Of a stretch of 64,000 nt of DNA, positions 43,593 through 53,626 are shown piece after piece (positions within the stretch are counted from its first letter, which is position 1; the number at the start of each line of letters is the position of its first letter). This DNA is from Novosphingobium sp. Lineage in GTDB: Bacteria; Pseudomonadota; Alphaproteobacteria; Sphingomonadales; Sphingomonadaceae. A model generated the notes under the pieces. It was given only the letters and a program-made list of their open reading frames with translations, searched no databases and was not told the origin of the DNA. Location: positions 62,001-126,000 of the forward strand of contig JACKKY010000007.1 in the NCBI GenBank assembly GCA_024236175.1, given 5' to 3'. Both the position numbers and the translations under genes were made by a program.

Positions 43593-44093
43593 ATGAATGA
43601 CAATGCGGAAATGACGGAAATCGAGCGGCTGATCGAGCTTCACAAGATCTACGACCTGAAGCATCGCCGTGACCACGCGGTCGACCAGAAGGACTGGGAC
43701 ACCTACGCCGCTTTGCACAGCGACGACTACGAGGGAGCATCCATCCCCGGCGCCAAGGTCGTCGGCGGCCGGGCGGCGGCGGATGCGCTGGCGGCGCACA
43801 TGGCCAATGTGACAACGGTGCACCATTCGCACACGCCGGTCATCGAGTTCCAGGATCGCAATCATGCGACCGGCGTCTGGGCGATGGAAGACAATCTGTT
43901 TTGGAAGCGCAACGGTGAGAAGCAGTGGCTGCGCGGCTACGGGTTCTACCACGAGACCTACGTGCGCGAAGCCGACGGGCAGTGGCGGTTCACTTACCGC
44001 AGGCTGGACCGCACCCATGCGGAGAGCTCGCCTGGCGCAACCGTTATGGCTGCCGATTTCTCCGGCGAAAACCCGACGATGGGCGTGGGCTGA
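43593..44093 (+). CDS. NTF2-like (SnoaL-type) protein
   Basis: 166-residue alpha+beta barrel. EIERLIELHKIYDLKHRRDHAVDQKDWDTYAALHSDDY is the typical N-terminal helix pair (seen over several segments), and HHSHTPVIEF and GYGFYHETYVREADGQWRF form the sheet. Such proteins act as cyclases, isomerases or dehydratases on hydrophobic compounds, or as non-catalytic binders. GGGAGGCAGGC precedes the ATG. It lies directly after the 2OG-oxygenase-like gene. Confidence 0.8.
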   Translation: MNDNAEMTEIERLIELHKIYDLKHRRDHAVDQKDWDTYAALHSDDYEGASIPGAKVVGGRAAADALAAHMANVTTVHHSHTPVIEFQDRNHATGVWAMEDNLFWKRNGEKQWLRGYGFYHETYVREADGQWRFTYRRLDRTHAESSPGATVMAADFSGENPTMGVG

Positions 44094-44260
44094 ACCTGGT
44101 CCGCCGATGACATGCTGGGCGGTCGCAGCCGGTGTTCGCCGGCCTCGATCGTCCGGCGGACGGGGCGCAGGAATAGCGCGCTAGCGCGCAAACTTCATTG
44201 TTCTTGGCGAGTTCGGCAGCGCCCGGATGGACCTGTCATCATTGCCTCTTACCCCATTGT

Positions 44261-44551
44261 TCAGGGGCTGACGTACCGCCTGATTTCCAGGGATCCCTCT
44301 TCGATGAGCGGCTTCGTGCGCTCGACCGACGGCCTGATGTAGTCGGTTTCCCAATGCGCCTTGAAGGCTGCTTCGTCGCGATAGACTTCTATCACCACCC
44401 ACGCCTCCGGATCGCTGTCGCTGATGAAGCTTTCGTAGAACACGACGCCCGGTTCGTGCGCCTGCACGTTGGCCGCCATCTCGTCGATCAGCGCCTTGTA
44501 CGCATCGGAGTTTTCCCGGCGCACGCGCATGTGGGCGATATAGGTGATCAT
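44261..44551 (-). CDS. Putative quinol monooxygenase (ABM domain)
   Basis: 96-residue ferredoxin-like protein: TYIAHMRVRRENSDAYKALI, EPGVVFYESFISDSD, WVVIEVYRDEAAFKAHWETDY. This is the YgiN-type small ABM pattern. The ATG overlaps the TGA of the upstream VOC gene by 4 nt, so the two are coupled. Its activity is unknown. Confidence 0.85.
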   Translation of the reverse strand: MITYIAHMRVRRENSDAYKALIDEMAANVQAHEPGVVFYESFISDSDPEAWVVIEVYRDEAAFKAHWETDYIRPSVERTKPLIEEGSLEIRRYVSP

Positions 44552-44958
44552 CCGCCCGCCTTCATCGGCCCGACCAGTTCGATGACATGGCCTTCCGGGT
44601 CTGCGACGACGGCCGCGCGCACGGCATGCTCCGGTCGGTCTTCGCCAACCCGCAGTGTGCTTCCGCCTGCCGCCTCGACGCCGGCGACGGTTTGGTCCAC
44701 GTCCTCGACCATGAAGCAAAGCCAGATTTCACCGGGATAGACCGGCCTGGGCGGAGGTGGCAGTTCGACGAATCGGGTGAGGATCAGGACATGGGAATTC
44801 ATGTCGCCGGTCGTCGACAGCCAGCATTGTTCCTGGTGGACCACGTCCTCTCCGCCGACATTGCGGCTGACGAACTTGAGGCCCAGCCCGGTGTAGAAGC
44901 GCTCCGCGGCCGGCACATCCCGGACCACGAGCTTGGTGGCGTGCATAGCAAAGGTCAC
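44548..44958 (-). CDS. VOC-family (glyoxalase/dioxygenase fold) protein
   Basis: 136 residues starting at a GTG with GGGAGAG upstream; an ATG four codons later is an alternative. Two beta-alpha-beta-beta-beta modules: HATKLVVRDVPAAERFYTGLGLKFVSR and IWLCFMVEDVDQTVAGVEAAGG, ending VADPEGHVIELVGP, where the Glu is a metal ligand. The reaction is unknown. Coupled to the small ABM protein. Confidence 0.85.
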   Translation of the reverse strand: MTFAMHATKLVVRDVPAAERFYTGLGLKFVSRNVGGEDVVHQEQCWLSTTGDMNSHVLILTRFVELPPPPRPVYPGEIWLCFMVEDVDQTVAGVEAAGGSTLRVGEDRPEHAVRAAVVADPEGHVIELVGPMKAGG

Positions 44959-45042
44959 GGCCAGACTCTCCCGTTTCCGGGGAGCCTAGAGCGCGGGCGG
45001 GAGCCCGGCAACAGATTCGCATCGCCGCGAAGCGCGACGGTG

Positions 45043-45507
45043 TCAGTGCACGCGTCTGCCGCCCCGGCCTCTGCCTCTGCCTCGAGGGCCGCAACCGCCG
45101 CGTTCGCCGCCTTCGCGGGCGAGACAGCGCCGGAATGCCGGCAAATGGTTGTCGCGAGAGGCCGCCTGCAATCTTGTGAGAACCTGCCGAACGGCCTGGT
45201 CCTCGATTCCGGGAAGCAGCCGGTCGTAAAGCGCGATGTTCTCGACCTCGGCTGCCACGGCCTGTTCGCAGGCCTCTGCCACCGATTGCGGAGGCTCTAC
45301 CGTGCCTTTCCAGCGGTCTTCGGGGATGGGATGGCCGAGCCGCGTCAGCTGGCGCTCGATAGCGCGCGCGTGACGTTTCTCGGCGTCGATGATGTTGATG
45401 AAGGGGCGTACCGGCCCGAACTTCGCGATGACGGCGGCATAGGTCGCTTCGGCCTTGCGTTCGTCTTCAAGCGCGTCGAGCAGCACCCGTTGAAGCTGTG
45501 TAGTCAT
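45043..45507 (-). CDS. Ferritin-like four-helix (DUF2202-type) protein with RG-rich tail
   Basis: 154 residues. Four helices carry carboxylate/His pairs expected of a diiron or ferritin-like site: LEDERKAEATYAAV, IDAEKRHARAIERQL, AAEVENIALYDRLL and ASRDNHLPAFRRCL. The last roughly 22 residues are almost only Gly and Arg (ending GRGRGRGGRRVH), a low-complexity basic tail. Family members are uncharacterised. It lies downstream of katG on the same strand but separated by a terminator-like hairpin, so it probably has its own promoter. Confidence 0.75.
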   Translation of the reverse strand: MTTQLQRVLLDALEDERKAEATYAAVIAKFGPVRPFINIIDAEKRHARAIERQLTRLGHPIPEDRWKGTVEPPQSVAEACEQAVAAEVENIALYDRLLPGIEDQAVRQVLTRLQAASRDNHLPAFRRCLAREGGERGGCGPRGRGRGRGGRRVH

Positions 45508-45557
45508 GATAGTCAGGAGATAGGGTGCCGGCGCCTTCCCGCAAGGCGCAACGGGCG

Positions 45558-45594
45558 AAAAGCATCCCGCCCCCGGCGCGGGGCCGGAGGCGGG
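45558..45594 (-). terminator. Terminator-like hairpin after katG
   Basis: On the minus strand a 12-bp GC-rich stem (CCCGCCTCCGGC / GCCGGGGGCGGG, one mismatch, 5-nt loop) is followed after four bases by TTTT, 29 nt past the katG stop. Probable transcription terminator; the T-run is short and slightly displaced. Confidence 0.6.
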
Positions 45595-45623
45595 TCTTGT
45601 AGGGGTGGAACCTCAATCGGCGA

Positions 45624-47792
<2,169 letters not shown>

Positions 47793-47862
47793 GATTGCAT
47801 CCTCCGTTAGTCATGGGAGAGTTTAAGGGTTTTCCGGTCTTGATAAACTCTTGTTACAGCAG

Positions 47863-47910
47863 TCGATAAATTCGTGAAAACCGATTAATCTTGTGATTGT
47901 AATCGATAAA
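47863..47910. promoter_or_regulatory. Direct repeats in the katG / nitronate monooxygenase divergent region
   Basis: TCGATAAA occurs at 47863 and again at 47903, exactly 40 bp apart, with related GATAAA at 47842 and GATTAA at 47883. The region is much more AT-rich than its flanks. It may contain regulator sites and the divergent promoters; I cannot fit a published consensus confidently. Confidence 0.4.
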
Positions 47911-48001
47911 CGCGATTTACCGGCAATTGTTCCGGGGGCTGGCGCAATCCCGCGTGCCTGCTTATAGCCCCCGCAGACCGAACACCGGGGATGGAGGAAG
48001 C

Positions 48002-49015
48002 GTGTACACCAGGACCAAGTCGCTGATGGCGCGCGGCAGTGAATTTCTCGGAAGCGAATGGGCCATATTGTGTGGCGCCATGTCCTGGGTGTCGGAGCGC
48101 AATCTGGTCTCCGCGATCAGCAACGCCGGCGGCTTCGGCGTGATCGCCTGCGGCGCCATGACGCCGGACCTGCTCGATGCGGAAATCGCCGGCACCAGGG
48201 CGCTCACGGGCAAGCCGTTCGGCGTCAATCTCATCACCATGCATCCCCAGCTTTTCGAGCTGATCGAGGTCTGCGCGAAACATCGCGTCGGCCATGTCGT
48301 GCTGGCCGGGGGAATCCCGCCCAAGGGCAGTGTCGAGGCGATCAAGCAGTCCGGCGCGCGGGTGATCTGCTTCGCGCCGACGCTGGCGCTTGGCAAGAAG
48401 CTGCTGAGATCGGGCGCCGACGCGCTGGTGATCGAGGGTATGGAAGCCGGCGGGCATATCGGTCCGGTCTCTACCAGCGTGCTTGCCCAGGAGATCCTGC
48501 CGGCACTGGCCGAAGAGAACATCGTGTTCGTCGCCGGCGGTGTCGGCCGGGGAGAGGCCATCGCCGGCTACCTCGAAATGGGCGCTGCGGGCGTGCAGCT
48601 CGGCACGCGGTTTGCCTGCGCCACGGAGTCGATCGCCCACCCCGATTTCAAGAAGGCCTTCTTCCGTGCGTCGGCGCGCGATGCGGTGACCAGCGTCCAG
48701 GTCGATCCGCGCCTGCCGGTGATCCCGGTCCGCGCGCTCAAGAACAAGGGAACGGAGGAATTCACCGCCAAGCAGATCGAGGTTGCCGGAAAGCTCGACC
48801 GGGGCGAGATCGAGATGGGCGAGGCCCAGCTCCAGATCGAGCACTTCTGGGCCGGTGCGCTCAGGCGCGCGGTGATCGACGGGGATGTGGAGGCCGGTTC
48901 GATCATGGCCGGCCAGTCGGTCGGCATGGTGACCCGGGAAGAACCCGTTGCCGAAGTCATCGCCACCTTGCTCGAGGAATGCGAGGCGGCCTTGTCCCGC
49001 CGGAACGCTGCGTAG
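48002..49015 (+). CDS. Nitronate monooxygenase / 2-nitropropane dioxygenase-like
   Basis: FMN-dependent TIM-barrel enzyme, 337 residues from a GTG at 48002 with GGAGGAAGC upstream. ISNAGGFGVIACGAM, PFGVNLITMHPQ, DALVIEGMEAGGHIGPVST (catalytic His) and FVAGGVGRGEAIAGYLEMGAAGVQLGTRF match the family and the FMN-phosphate loop. It oxidises alkyl nitronates or related carbanions; other family members are enoyl reductases, so the substrate is open. purU follows after 13 nt. Confidence 0.9.
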   Translation: MYTRTKSLMARGSEFLGSEWAILCGAMSWVSERNLVSAISNAGGFGVIACGAMTPDLLDAEIAGTRALTGKPFGVNLITMHPQLFELIEVCAKHRVGHVVLAGGIPPKGSVEAIKQSGARVICFAPTLALGKKLLRSGADALVIEGMEAGGHIGPVSTSVLAQEILPALAEENIVFVAGGVGRGEAIAGYLEMGAAGVQLGTRFACATESIAHPDFKKAFFRASARDAVTSVQVDPRLPVIPVRALKNKGTEEFTAKQIEVAGKLDRGEIEMGEAQLQIEHFWAGALRRAVIDGDVEAGSIMAGQSVGMVTREEPVAEVIATLLEECEAALSRRNAA

Positions 49016-49028
49016 GGAACGGCGGACC

Positions 49029-49883
49029 ATGGCCGAAATCCAGACACTTACCCTGTCTTGTGCCGACCGGCCCGGCATTACCGCGCGTGTGACAGGATAC
49101 CTGTTCGAACAGGGCGGCAACGTCTACGAGGCGCAGCAGTTCAACGACCTTGCCGACGACCAGTTCTTCATGCGCGTCGCTTTCGATCCGGGCGAGACGG
49201 ATCCTGCACGGTTCCGGCAAGGCTTCTGCGGGATTGCGGACGAATACGGCATGCGCTGGCAGCTCAGGAGCCAGTCACGCCCGCGCAAGGTCGTGATCAT
49301 GGTCTCGAAGTTCGACCATTGCCTTGCCGACCTGCTCTACCGGGTGCGGATCGGCGAGATGCCGATGGAGGTCGTCGCGATCGTCTGCAACCATCCGCGC
49401 GAGGTGCTTGGCCACACCAACATCCGCGACATCCCGTTTCACTACCTGCCGGTCACCAGGGAAACCAAGCCGGAGCAGGAAGCGCAGGTCAGGGCGATCG
49501 TCGAGGAAAGCGGAGCCGAGCTGGTTGTTCTCGCCCGCTACATGCAGATTCTCTCGGACGAAATGGCGGCATGGCTTTCCGGCCGCTGCATCAACATTCA
49601 CCATTCCTTCCTGCCGGGGTTCAAGGGGGCCAAACCCTATCACCAGGCCCATGCGCGGGGTGTGAAGATGATCGGGGCCACGGCGCATTACGTCACCGGT
49701 GACCTCGACGAGGGGCCGATCATCCATCAGGATGTCGAAGCGATAACCCATGCCGATTCGCCGGAAGACCTGGTTCGCAAGGGCCGGGACATCGAACGGC
49801 GGGTGCTCGCCGAAGCCGTGCGGTTGCATCTGGAGGATCGGGTGCTGCTGAACGGCAACAGGACGGTCGTGTTCAAGAGCTAG
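49029..49883 (+). CDS. purU: Formyltetrahydrofolate deformylase
   Basis: Hydrolyses 10-formyl-THF to formate and THF; 284 residues. An N-terminal ACT-like domain (TLTLSCADRPGITARVTGYL) is followed by a formyltransferase-fold catalytic domain with INIHHSFLPGFKGAKPYHQA and GATAHYVTGDLDEGPIIHQD, giving the Asn-His-Asp active site. It sits between the nitronate monooxygenase and a VOC gene with gaps of 13 and 23 nt, an operon that ties one-carbon disposal to an oxidative pathway. Confidence 0.94.
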   Translation: MAEIQTLTLSCADRPGITARVTGYLFEQGGNVYEAQQFNDLADDQFFMRVAFDPGETDPARFRQGFCGIADEYGMRWQLRSQSRPRKVVIMVSKFDHCLADLLYRVRIGEMPMEVVAIVCNHPREVLGHTNIRDIPFHYLPVTRETKPEQEAQVRAIVEESGAELVVLARYMQILSDEMAAWLSGRCINIHHSFLPGFKGAKPYHQAHARGVKMIGATAHYVTGDLDEGPIIHQDVEAITHADSPEDLVRKGRDIERRVLAEAVRLHLEDRVLLNGNRTVVFKS

Positions 49884-49906
49884 ACCGCCGGAACGGGAGA
49901 AATCGA

Positions 49907-50302
49907 ATGCGCGTGAACGGTCTCAATCACGTCAACATCGTGGCGTCGGACCTGGAAAAGACGGTCCAGTTCTACGAATCTGTCCTGGGCATGCGCGCCG
50001 CCGAGATTCCGATGGCGCCGGCCGGTTTCAGCGGTCGCTGGATATACGACGAAGCGGAACAGCCCATCATCCACGTCCAGGCCTACAACCCTGAGCGACA
50101 CGGAGAAACCGTCGGCAAGGATACGACCGGGCCGATCGATCATGTCGCGCTGACCTGCTCCGATTTCGACGGCATGGTCCGCCGCTGCGAGGATCTGGGG
50201 CTGGAACACCGCATCAACGACCGTCAGTTCGGCGATCTCAGGCAGGTGTTCGTGACCGACCCCGACAACGTGCTTCTGGAGCTGAATTTTCCGGAAGGCT
50301 GA
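49907..50302 (+). CDS. VOC-family (extradiol dioxygenase/glyoxalase fold) protein
   Basis: 131 residues: GLNHVNIVASDLEKTVQFYESVLGM, WIYDEAEQPIIHVQAY, DHVALTCSDFDGMVRRCEDLGLEH and FVTDPDNVLLELNF. The two His and one Glu positions of a metal site are present. The reaction is unknown; ring cleavage, lyase and epimerase activities all occur in this fold. Third gene of the nitronate monooxygenase-purU operon. The 265 bp that follow contain no gene I can support. Confidence 0.85.
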   Translation: MRVNGLNHVNIVASDLEKTVQFYESVLGMRAAEIPMAPAGFSGRWIYDEAEQPIIHVQAYNPERHGETVGKDTTGPIDHVALTCSDFDGMVRRCEDLGLEHRINDRQFGDLRQVFVTDPDNVLLELNFPEG

Positions 50303-50567
50303 TCGCTTCGGCCGTTCCCCTATTTCGTCGCGGTCTGCCGCAATCCATCGGGAAATCGGCTGATTGAGCGCCAGTCCGATGCGCAGGCTTCAGGGATTGC
50401 CTGTGTAGGCATGTGCGGCCCTCTGTCCATCGGCGGCCAAAGGGTTTATCCTGAACGGGATTGAGCCCACTCCGTCGATTGCCAGTCTGGATGGATGAGG
50501 AAGCTCAATTCATGATGTGCGTCCGGGCCATGACACGGACGCAACGGGAGATACCAAGGAGAATGTG

Positions 50568-51503
50568 ATGGCTTCTATCGAAGTGCGTCCCCTGCAAGAC
50601 GATCTGACATTCGGTGCGCGGGTAACCGGCGTCACCAGCGCGGCGCTCAAGGACGAAGACGTCCGCGCCCAACTCAACAGCCTGTTCGAGGATCGCGGCG
50701 TAGTCGTCTTCGAAGGCGTCGAACCCTCCGCCGAGATGCAGGTCGAGATCAGCAAGGTGTTCGGACCGCTGAAGGATCACCCGGTCGCTTCGGTCGAGCG
50801 TGCGGATGCCGAGAAGATGCTCGGCGTGATCGCGATCTCGTCCGGGCCGGAATCCTGCATCGTCGAGATCGACGGCAAGCCGCTCTCCACGTGGCAGCCG
50901 TGGCATTTCGACCATGCCTACAACGACGAGCTGAACCGCGCCGGCGTGCTGCGGTCGCTCAAGATCGCCAAGGACGGCGGCCGTACGGGCTTTGCCGACG
51001 GCATCCAGATCTACCGCGACATGGACCCGGCGATCCGCGACAAGGCGGAAGGTGTGAACCTGCTCTACAACCTCGACCTGCGCTATACGGAGCAGCGGTT
51101 CGGGCTTCCCGAGAATTTCCGGGTCGTGCGCCCGCATGCCAGCAACCTGCACGAGATCACCGCGGGCGATCCCTGCTCGATCCATCCGGCGCTCTGGACG
51201 CGTGCGACCGGCGAGAAGGTGTTCCACATGTGTCCGTACGGCGTGAGGGGCATCGAAGGCGACAGGAGCGACAAGGCGTTCGAACTGCTCGCCGAGATCT
51301 GGGACGAGGCGATGCGCGTGATCAAGCCCTACTACCATGAGTGGAAAGAGACCGACATGGTGCTGTGGGACAACTGGCGCATCCTTCACGAGGCCTGCGG
51401 ATGCAATCCCGACGAGGAACGCATCGTCCACCGCACGACCATCAAGGGCGATTATGGCCTTGGCCGGTTCGAGGAGCGGTCGGAGCTGGAAAAGGCGGAC
51501 TGA
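50568..51503 (+). CDS. TauD/TfdA-family 2-oxoglutarate dioxygenase
   Basis: 311 residues. The iron triad is His113-x-Asp115 (WHFDHAYND) and the late His in RILHEACG; Arg in RIVHRTTIKGD binds 2-oxoglutarate. The early GARVTGV is the usual TauD N-terminal motif. AAGGAGAATGTG precedes the ATG. Family members cleave taurine, herbicide ethers or sulfate esters, or hydroxylate amino acids; the substrate here is unknown. Confidence 0.9.
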   Translation: MASIEVRPLQDDLTFGARVTGVTSAALKDEDVRAQLNSLFEDRGVVVFEGVEPSAEMQVEISKVFGPLKDHPVASVERADAEKMLGVIAISSGPESCIVEIDGKPLSTWQPWHFDHAYNDELNRAGVLRSLKIAKDGGRTGFADGIQIYRDMDPAIRDKAEGVNLLYNLDLRYTEQRFGLPENFRVVRPHASNLHEITAGDPCSIHPALWTRATGEKVFHMCPYGVRGIEGDRSDKAFELLAEIWDEAMRVIKPYYHEWKETDMVLWDNWRILHEACGCNPDEERIVHRTTIKGDYGLGRFEERSELEKAD

Positions 51504-51553
51504 GCCGCAGATAGCGAAGCGACGCCGGACGACTGGCCGGGCAGCCCTATCGG

Positions 51554-52321
51554 CTAGCCCCCGCTGTCGGCCGGTCCTGCCGCTTCGAGCAGCGCATCGG
51601 CCAGCGCTTTGGGCGCCGAGTAGAAGGGGCTGTGGTCGGCATCGAGGGTGACTGTCCGGGTGCCGGGAAACAGTGCCTGCAGCCGGCGTTGCCCGGCGAT
51701 CGGCATGATCCGGTCCTGCTCGCATTCGATGAACCAGCGCGGCTTGCTGCCCCAGCGCTCTTCCGTCACATGCATCACCGTCGCGAGCGGCGTGGTTGGT
51801 TCCACCACCAGCCGCTCGACCTGCCGGGTGACGAGTTCCGGCGGTGACAGCTGGGCCAGCGCCGGTCCGGCCATGGACCTGTTGATCATCCAGCCGGCGC
51901 CTTCCGCCACGATCTCGCCGAAGGATCCGGCCCCCTCGGGTGGGCCGCCTTCACCGATGATCACTCCGCTCATGTCGTTGCCCGACTTGCCGTCCGGCAC
52001 CATCAGCGCGCAGATGTAGGCGAGCGCGTCCACCGCCTCGGGGTCTCTTTCCGCCGCAGCGCTCACCACGAGCCCGCCGCGGCTGTGTCCGGCCAGGACG
52101 AGAGGTTCCCCATCCAGCTCGCGCTTGAGCGTCCGACAGATGTCGGCCGTGAAATCGGCCCAGCCTTTCAGGGTCACGGCACGCAGCGTTTCGGTATCGC
52201 CGCCCATCCCGGGCAAGTCGGGCGCGACGACCTTGTGGCCTTTGGCACTCAGGATCTCGGCGACCGGGTCGAAGCACCAGCCGCCGTGCCATGCACCGTG
52301 GATCAGGACGAAACCGGCCAT
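51554..52321 (-). CDS. Alpha/beta hydrolase
   Basis: 255-residue EstA/MenH-like serine hydrolase. The oxyanion motif VLIHGAWHGGWCF, nucleophile elbow GHSRGG, acid near ECEQDRIMP and final His in DADHSPFYSAP make a complete triad, resembling the plant methyl-salicylate/hydroxynitrile-lyase subgroup. It starts 5 nt after the SDR stop, as the third gene of a phosphatase-SDR-hydrolase unit. Confidence 0.88.
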   Translation of the reverse strand: MAGFVLIHGAWHGGWCFDPVAEILSAKGHKVVAPDLPGMGGDTETLRAVTLKGWADFTADICRTLKRELDGEPLVLAGHSRGGLVVSAAAERDPEAVDALAYICALMVPDGKSGNDMSGVIIGEGGPPEGAGSFGEIVAEGAGWMINRSMAGPALAQLSPPELVTRQVERLVVEPTTPLATVMHVTEERWGSKPRWFIECEQDRIMPIAGQRRLQALFPGTRTVTLDADHSPFYSAPKALADALLEAAGPADSGG

Positions 52322-52326
52322 TGTGC

Positions 52327-53079
52327 CTACTCCTCGATCATCAGCGTGCCGAGCAGGCCGCCGTCGACGGCAAGGCTCTGCGCGGTGACGTGGCTGGCGT
52401 CGTCGGAGAGCAGGAAAGCGGCAACGGCCGCGGCTTCCTCGGGGGAACCGACCCGCTTTTGCGGGACGCGCTTGGCCATCTGCGCCTTGAAGCTTTCGGG
52501 CACGTCGCTCAGCATCGGCGTGTCGATGAAGCCGGGGTTGATGCAATTGCAGCGCACCCCGTGCGGCGCCGCTTCCATGGCGATGGTCCGCGCGATGCCG
52601 AGTGCTGCGTGCTTGCTGGTGCAATAGCCGATGTTGCCGACCATGCCGGTTTCGGCGCCCAGGCTCCCGGTGACCAGAATCGCGCCTTTCTTGCGTTCGA
52701 TCATCCCGGGCAGCACGTGCCGTATCGTCCAGAACAGCGACCAGACATTGACGAGCAGCGCTTCGGCAAAGGCGTCGTCGGTGTAGTCCGGGGTGAGCGA
52801 AAACATGCCTTCGGTGCCGGCATTGAGAAACAGCCCGTCGATGGGGCCGCTTCGTTCCGCGGCGAGATCGAGCGCGGCGAGAATCTCGTCCTTCACGCCG
52901 GCATCGGCGGCGACGAATGAGGCGCGCTCTCCGATTTCCTCGCAGGCCTTCTCCAGAACCTCGGCGCGGCGCGCGATCAGCGTCACCGTTCCGCCATGCT
53001 TCGCGATGCGCGCCGCCGTGGCGCGGCCGATGCCGCTCGATGCCCCGGTGACGAGCACGTGTTGGCCGGTGAAATCCAT
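52327..53079 (-). CDS. SDR-family oxidoreductase
   Basis: 250 residues. TGASSGIGRATA, NAG in FLNAGTEG, catalytic Ser in VTGSLGAE, Tyr-x3-Lys in YCTSKHAALG and NPGFIDTPM are classic SDR motifs; the C-terminus is AQSLAVDGG. Its ATG overlaps the TGA of the upstream phosphatase-like gene by one base (TGATG). The substrate is unknown. Confidence 0.9.
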   Translation of the reverse strand: MDFTGQHVLVTGASSGIGRATAARIAKHGGTVTLIARRAEVLEKACEEIGERASFVAADAGVKDEILAALDLAAERSGPIDGLFLNAGTEGMFSLTPDYTDDAFAEALLVNVWSLFWTIRHVLPGMIERKKGAILVTGSLGAETGMVGNIGYCTSKHAALGIARTIAMEAAPHGVRCNCINPGFIDTPMLSDVPESFKAQMAKRVPQKRVGSPEEAAAVAAFLLSDDASHVTAQSLAVDGGLLGTLMIEE

Positions 53080-53543
53080 CAATTTTCTCCCTGTGTGATG
53101 AATCGCGCCCACACTTGCATGGACGGATGTTCGCTCTTGTCGGGTGCCCATTGCCGCTCCATCAGCGCCCGGGCGTCCTTCTCGGCCATGCCCGCGATGT
53201 CGCGATTGTAGCGGTAGAAGAAGGCCGACACGCGGTAGTTCGCGATGCAATGGACGTGGACGGGCTCCCTATCGCCTTCATAGGCCGCAACGAAGGCATC
53301 GAAATGGCTGCCGCGCGGATCGTCGAACGGAACCGGGATATAGCTGTAGCGGATGCCCGCCTGCTTAAGCAGTTCGGCTTCTCCCGCCAGGGCGCTCGGC
53401 CGCTCGTCGGGCGCGAGGTTGATGACATGGCGCACGCCGATCCCGGCCAGTTTTGCAACGTCTTCCGGGCGCAGCTTGCCGGAAGTTGTCGTGCGCGGAT
53501 CGAGCCGTTGCCAGGCCTCGATATCCTCCGGATCGCTTGCCAT
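53079..53543 (-). CDS. Protein tyrosine phosphatase-like protein
   Basis: 154 residues of the dual-specificity phosphatase/DUF442-like fold: SGKLRPEDVAKLAGIGVRHVINLAP, PVPFDDPRG (possible general-acid Asp) and VHCIANYRVSAFFY. The phosphate loop has Cys99 and Arg104 with four residues between them, one fewer than the canonical Cys-x5-Arg, so activity is not assured. It heads an operon with an SDR and a hydrolase, an unusual context for signalling. Confidence 0.78.
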   Translation of the reverse strand: MASDPEDIEAWQRLDPRTTTSGKLRPEDVAKLAGIGVRHVINLAPDERPSALAGEAELLKQAGIRYSYIPVPFDDPRGSHFDAFVAAYEGDREPVHVHCIANYRVSAFFYRYNRDIAGMAEKDARALMERQWAPDKSEHPSMQVWARFITQGEN

Positions 53544-53626
53544 GCTTCGCCCCCTTTCTCCCCGCTGGCTAGCGACAATGGCCCCGTTGCGCTATCCCCG
53601 GCGAGCGGAGAAGCGAGGAGAGGCCC

